DNA of 7,474 nucleotides from Bacteroidota bacterium (GTDB lineage Bacteria; Bacteroidota; Bacteroidia; Chitinophagales; LD1): contig JAFDYM010000056.1 of NCBI GenBank assembly GCA_018267435.1, positions 1-7,474 of the forward strand. Reading direction: 5' to 3'. This document shows, piece by piece, positions 6,488-7,474 of this stretch. The notes beneath the pieces are model-generated. The model searched no databases. It was not told where the DNA came from and worked only from the letters and a program-made list of their open reading frames with translations. The translations under genes were made by a program, and so were the position numbers. Each line of letters opens with the position of its first letter. The stretch's first letter is position 1.

Positions 6488-7474
6488 ATGAGCACAGGTA
6501 CCGAAGAAACAATTATGGAGGAAACTAAACCGAAACCCGAATACTCGGCCAGTAGTATTCAGGTACTAGAAGGCCTAGAAGCGGTGCGCAAGCGCCCGGC
6601 CATGTACATTGGCGATACAGGTGTAAAAGGCTTGCACCACTTGGTATACGAAGTAGTAGATAACTCGATTGACGAGGCACTAGCCGGCTATTGCAAAAAC
6701 ATATTCGTAAGCATACTACCGGGCAACGCTATAAGCGTGCGCGACGACGGCCGCGGTATACCTACCGATATACACCCTAAAGAAGGCGTAAGTGCCCTAC
6801 AGGTGGTAATGACGGTACTACACGCGGGTGGTAAGTTCGATAAGGATACGTACAAGGTATCGGGTGGTTTGCATGGTGTGGGTGTAAGTTGTGTTAACGC
6901 GCTTAGTACCCACCTTAAAACCGAGGTACACCGCAACGGCAAAAAGTTTATACAGGAGTATAGCGAGGGCAAACCCTTGTACCCTGTTAAGGAAGAAGGC
7001 ACTTCGGACTACCGCGGTACTATCCAAACTTTTCAGCCCGATGCTACCATTTTTACTACTACCACTTATAACTACGATACCCTAGCGGGTCGTTTGCGCG
7101 AGTTGGCTTTCCTAAACAAAGGTATAAGCCTAACACTTACCGATGAGCGCGAGCCACAAGAAGACGGCACTTTCTTCTCTACCAACTTTTACAGCGAAGG
7201 TGGTTTGATAGAGTTTGTAAAGTTTTTGGATAGCACCCGCGAGCCTATAATACCTGAGCCGGTATATGTAGAAGGTGGCCGCGACAGCATAGCGGTAGAA
7301 GTAGCCCTACAGTACAACACCAGCTATAGCGAAAACGTACATAGCTACGTTAACAACATCAATACCATTGAAGGTGGTACACACGTAGCGGGTTTCCGCC
7401 GTGCGCTTACCCGTACCTTCAAGTCTTTCGGCGATAAGAACAAGTTGTTCGAAAAGCTGAAAGTAGAGATAACA
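6488..7474 (+). CDS. gyrB: DNA gyrase subunit B, N-terminal half (3' end outside window)
   Basis: ATPase subunit of DNA gyrase, which with GyrA introduces negative supercoils in an ATP-dependent reaction. The 329 visible residues cover the GHKL ATPase domain and most of the transducer domain. Visible motifs: YSASSIQVLEGLEAVRKRPAMYIG (19-42), YEVVDNSIDEALAG (54-67) with the expected catalytic base E55 and Mg-binding N59, RDDGRGIP (85-92), the GGKFDKDTYKVSGG ATP lid (114-127), GGLHGVGVS (126-134) and SYVNNINTIEGGTHVAGFRRAL (286-307). The window stops before the QTK loop, so the TOPRIM domain is not seen. GyrB rather than ParE is favoured by close similarity to remembered Bacteroidota GyrB sequences. 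The start at 6488 is the first in-frame ATG; M10 (6515) is an alternative that still leaves about 10 residues before the conserved YSASSIQ. It is transcribed divergently from the secreted-protein operon and looks intact. It is visibly more GC-rich in third positions than the adhesin-type genes. Confidence 0.97.
   Translation, partial: MSTGTEETIMEETKPKPEYSASSIQVLEGLEAVRKRPAMYIGDTGVKGLHHLVYEVVDNSIDEALAGYCKNIFVSILPGNAISVRDDGRGIPTDIHPKEGVSALQVVMTVLHAGGKFDKDTYKVSGGLHGVGVSCVNALSTHLKTEVHRNGKKFIQEYSEGKPLYPVKEEGTSDYRGTIQTFQPDATIFTTTTYNYDTLAGRLRELAFLNKGISLTLTDEREPQEDGTFFSTNFYSEGGLIEFVKFLDSTREPIIPEPVYVEGGRDSIAVEVALQYNTSYSENVHSYVNNINTIEGGTHVAGFRRALTRTFKSFGDKNKLFEKLKVEIT

Noticed and set aside
6688..7085. 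Short open frames on both strands within gyrB
   Set aside because: They lie inside conserved gyrB coding sequence and show no independent domain or start signal.

Overview
The window looks like chromosomal DNA of a Bacteroidota bacterium (Chitinophagales- or Sphingobacteriales-like; the exact genus cannot be read from it). Three things point there: secreted proteins built from SprB-type repeats, one of which ends in a type B sorting domain of the type IX secretion system (T9SS); a promoter of the Bacteroidota form TTG-N19-TAnnTTTG; and a GyrB N-terminus very like those of this phylum. Start codons are preceded by A-rich leaders without clear Shine-Dalgarno sequences, as is usual in the group.

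Layout: bases 1-1814 (minus) hold the first 604 residues of a large secreted multi-domain protein whose 3' end lies outside the window. A 191-bp gap follows, with a strong rho-independent terminator (1931-1969) and a weak promoter candidate for that gene. Bases 2006-5104 (minus) encode a complete 1032-residue T9SS cargo protein: signal peptide, cysteine-rich N-terminal region, Ig-like domain, seven SprB-like repeats, a PKD-like domain and a T9SS type B C-terminal domain. Only 52 bp upstream of it, bases 5157-5990 (minus) encode a 277-residue secreted protein of no recognised family. Bases 5991-6487 are a 497-bp divergent intergenic region rich in inverted repeats. Bases 6488-7474 (plus) are the 5' half of gyrB, cut by the window edge.

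The unknown secreted protein and the 1032-residue cargo protein probably form one transcription unit, running from a near-perfect promoter (6019-6048) to the terminator at 1931-1969. The downstream large protein seems to be a separate unit of related type. Together the three minus-strand genes look like a cell-surface or extracellular adhesin-type locus that relies on T9SS machinery encoded elsewhere. gyrB is a housekeeping neighbour.

The least explained parts are the small secreted protein, which has an internal duplication; the cysteine cluster in the N-terminal region of the 1032-residue protein; and the palindromic operator-like repeats between the adhesin-type operon and gyrB. Nothing in the window proves a new system; these are leads.
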